From assembly GCA_947853365.1 (NCBI GenBank), contig CANTWQ010000060.1, forward strand, positions 1 to 5,772: a stretch of 5,772 nt of DNA, written 5' to 3'. Numbering within the stretch: position 1 is the stretch's first letter; each line of letters opens with the position of its first letter. This DNA comes from an uncultured Bacilli bacterium (GTDB lineage: Bacteria; Bacillota_I; Bacilli_A; RF39; UBA660). Both the position numbers and the translations under genes were made by a program. Under the pieces are notes generated by a model, which searched no databases, was not told where the DNA came from, and saw nothing but the letters and a program-made list of their open reading frames with translations. This document shows positions 5,072-5,772 of the stretch, piece by piece.

Positions 5072-5631
5072 CTAGAAGCCCTCTTGCAGTTCTTTTAACC
5101 GACGAATTTGTCGATGCAGCAGAATACATAATCGTTCCATTCTCATATCCGAAATAAAAGTCAGAGATTGATACTGATGTAAAAGTGCATCAAACCACTC
5201 TACGATACCATCTAGTGCTGATAGATCTATTCTTTGAATAGAAGATACCACCTTGATCATTTCATCAAAGGGTTTTATCCCATCAAATAACCTTCCTTCT
5301 CCTACAAGATATCATTCCTTTTCATCATAAGAAACAATCTGGAGGATTTGACCATTATCAAAGATAGGAGCAACATCGAGCCATTCTAACGTATTGACAT
5401 CACGAATGATACCAAAATTTCCTAAATGTCTATCCTCATTCAGAATAAGAAAATCCAAAATATACATGTTTTCTAATTTGGCGTAAAGGTTACATAGGAA
5501 AAGACCAAACGGCGACATATTTCACTCACTAAAACTTCATAAAAAGGTTGTAACACCTCATTTTTATATCTACCCTTCTATAAATATCTCGTACCGTTTT
5601 CAATCATCCAATCCTTTTTCAATATTGTCAT
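5072..5631 (-). pseudogene. Decayed HipA/CtkA-like protein kinase gene
   Basis: Pieces of one kinase-like protein are readable in order on the minus strand. Frame A from ATG 5631 gives DWMIENGTRYL, a TAG stop (5580-5578), then KGRYKNEVLQPFYEVLVSEICRRL, ending at TAG 5475. The E-V-L-x-P-x-x-E-V-L-x-S-x-I block resembles the N-lobe region of HipA-domain proteins. Frame B covers LDFLILNEDRHLGNFGIIRD and APIFDNG (within 5484-5355). NEDRHxGNFG is the catalytic loop, with Asp as base and Asn as metal ligand, and FDNG is the DFG-like metal site. Frame B then meets TGA (5314-5312) and continues in the same frame as KPFDEMIKVV, IDLSALDGIVEWFDALL and a helical C-terminus, ending at TAG 5072. Between A and B the usual linker of several dozen residues is missing, so an internal deletion is likely. 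Intact relatives phosphorylate proteins on Ser/Thr; this copy cannot make a full-length product. Confidence 0.8.
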
Positions 5632-5697
5632 AATGTATATCAAAATAAGCCCTATGTTACAACGTTTACATATTACAAACCTCTTTTCACAAACCAC

Positions 5698-5772
5698 TCA
5701 TTCTAACAATAAGCGAATCGTACTGCCATCGGCCACACTTTCCCCGGCAGTGGGAGACTGTTCTACAACTTT
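5698..5772 (-). CDS. C-terminal end of a PASTA-domain protein (PBP or Ser/Thr kinase), partial
   Basis: Entering from the right edge on the minus strand, 24 codons read KVVEQSPTAGESVADGSTIR followed by LLLE and a TGA stop (5700-5698). The pattern V-x-x-QSP-x-AG-x-x-V-x-x-GSTI-x-L-x-L is the second half of a PASTA domain, which binds muropeptide or beta-lactam-like ligands outside the membrane. PASTA domains close the C-terminus of class B penicillin-binding proteins (SpoVD/PBP2x type) and of PrkC/StkP-type Ser/Thr kinases. The visible part cannot separate these. Nearby mraY-ftsW favours a cell-wall role in either case. It converges on that operon, unlike the same-strand order usual in dcw clusters. 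The 66 bases after the stop hold no terminator, only a direct repeat ACAAACC (5675-5681 and 5689-5695). Confidence 0.8.
   Translation of the reverse strand, partial: KVVEQSPTAGESVADGSTIRLLLE

Noticed and set aside
5312..5314. In-frame TGA in the kinase gene, and a TGA ending the PASTA frame that is in frame with the kinase N-terminal piece, might mean UGA encodes Trp and the genes are fused.
   Set aside because: The large intact genes use TGG for Trp and have no internal TGA. The kinase frame also carries two TAG codons and a frame break, so recoding UGA does not restore it. The 22 codons after the PASTA stop resemble nothing I recognise.
5632..5697. Open frame after the PASTA stop with a C-x-x-C pair (VVCEKRFVICKRC).
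   Set aside because: Only 22 codons with no start codon and ribosome binding site of its own; a single Cys pair in so short a stretch is not evidence of a zinc site.
5645..5700. Repeats ACAAACC (5675-5681, 5689-5695) and an imperfect palindrome around AACGTT (5661-5666) as an operator or att site.
   Set aside because: Short, AT-rich, imperfect and not associated with a recombinase or with a clear promoter.

Overview
The window comes from an AT-rich Gram-positive-type bacterium, most likely low-GC Bacillota. The evidence is purine-rich Shine-Dalgarno sites (AGAAAGGAG, AGGTGATCC), U-run hairpin terminators, an LDH with the residues of fructose-1,6-bisphosphate-activated enzymes, peptidoglycan genes, a PASTA-domain protein and secreted proteins of the SipW-signal/TasA-like kind. 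Gut Bacilli/Erysipelotrichia-like lineages would fit, but a genus cannot be named from this sequence. The standard code is in use: UGG is used for Trp and none of the four large plus-strand genes contains in-frame UGA.

Left part, minus strand (1-923): a secreted or anchored TasA/camelysin-like protein with a SipW-type signal (276-923), then a 185-base interval, then the first 30 codons of another signal-peptide-bearing protein (1-90). The interval is not empty. It holds a 19-codon ORF with a strong ribosome binding site and a run of ten G on its coding strand, followed by two hairpins. The second hairpin is an intrinsic terminator ending 28 bases before the next start codon. Losing one G would make the small ORF read into that terminator. 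This is the most unusual structure in the window.

Centre, plus strand (1025-5057): L-lactate dehydrogenase; MraY (lipid I synthesis) and FtsW (SEDS peptidoglycan polymerase) as an 18-base-spaced pair; then a short-chain dehydrogenase of the 3-alpha-hydroxysteroid dehydrogenase/coniferyl-alcohol dehydrogenase type with its own extended -10 promoter and an inverted repeat across it. The usual dcw neighbours murD and murG are absent around mraY-ftsW. The SDR ends in a terminator hairpin whose loop contains its stop codon and which also works for the opposite strand.

Right part, minus strand (5072-5772): a decayed HipA/CtkA-like kinase gene, readable in pieces across a nonsense codon, a frame break with probable internal deletion, and a second nonsense codon. 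Upstream of it is the C-terminal end of a PASTA-domain protein (PASTA-type penicillin-binding protein or Ser/Thr kinase) running off the window. With MraY and FtsW, this gives the region a cell-wall theme. I found no RNA genes, CRISPR array, insertion sequence or att site.
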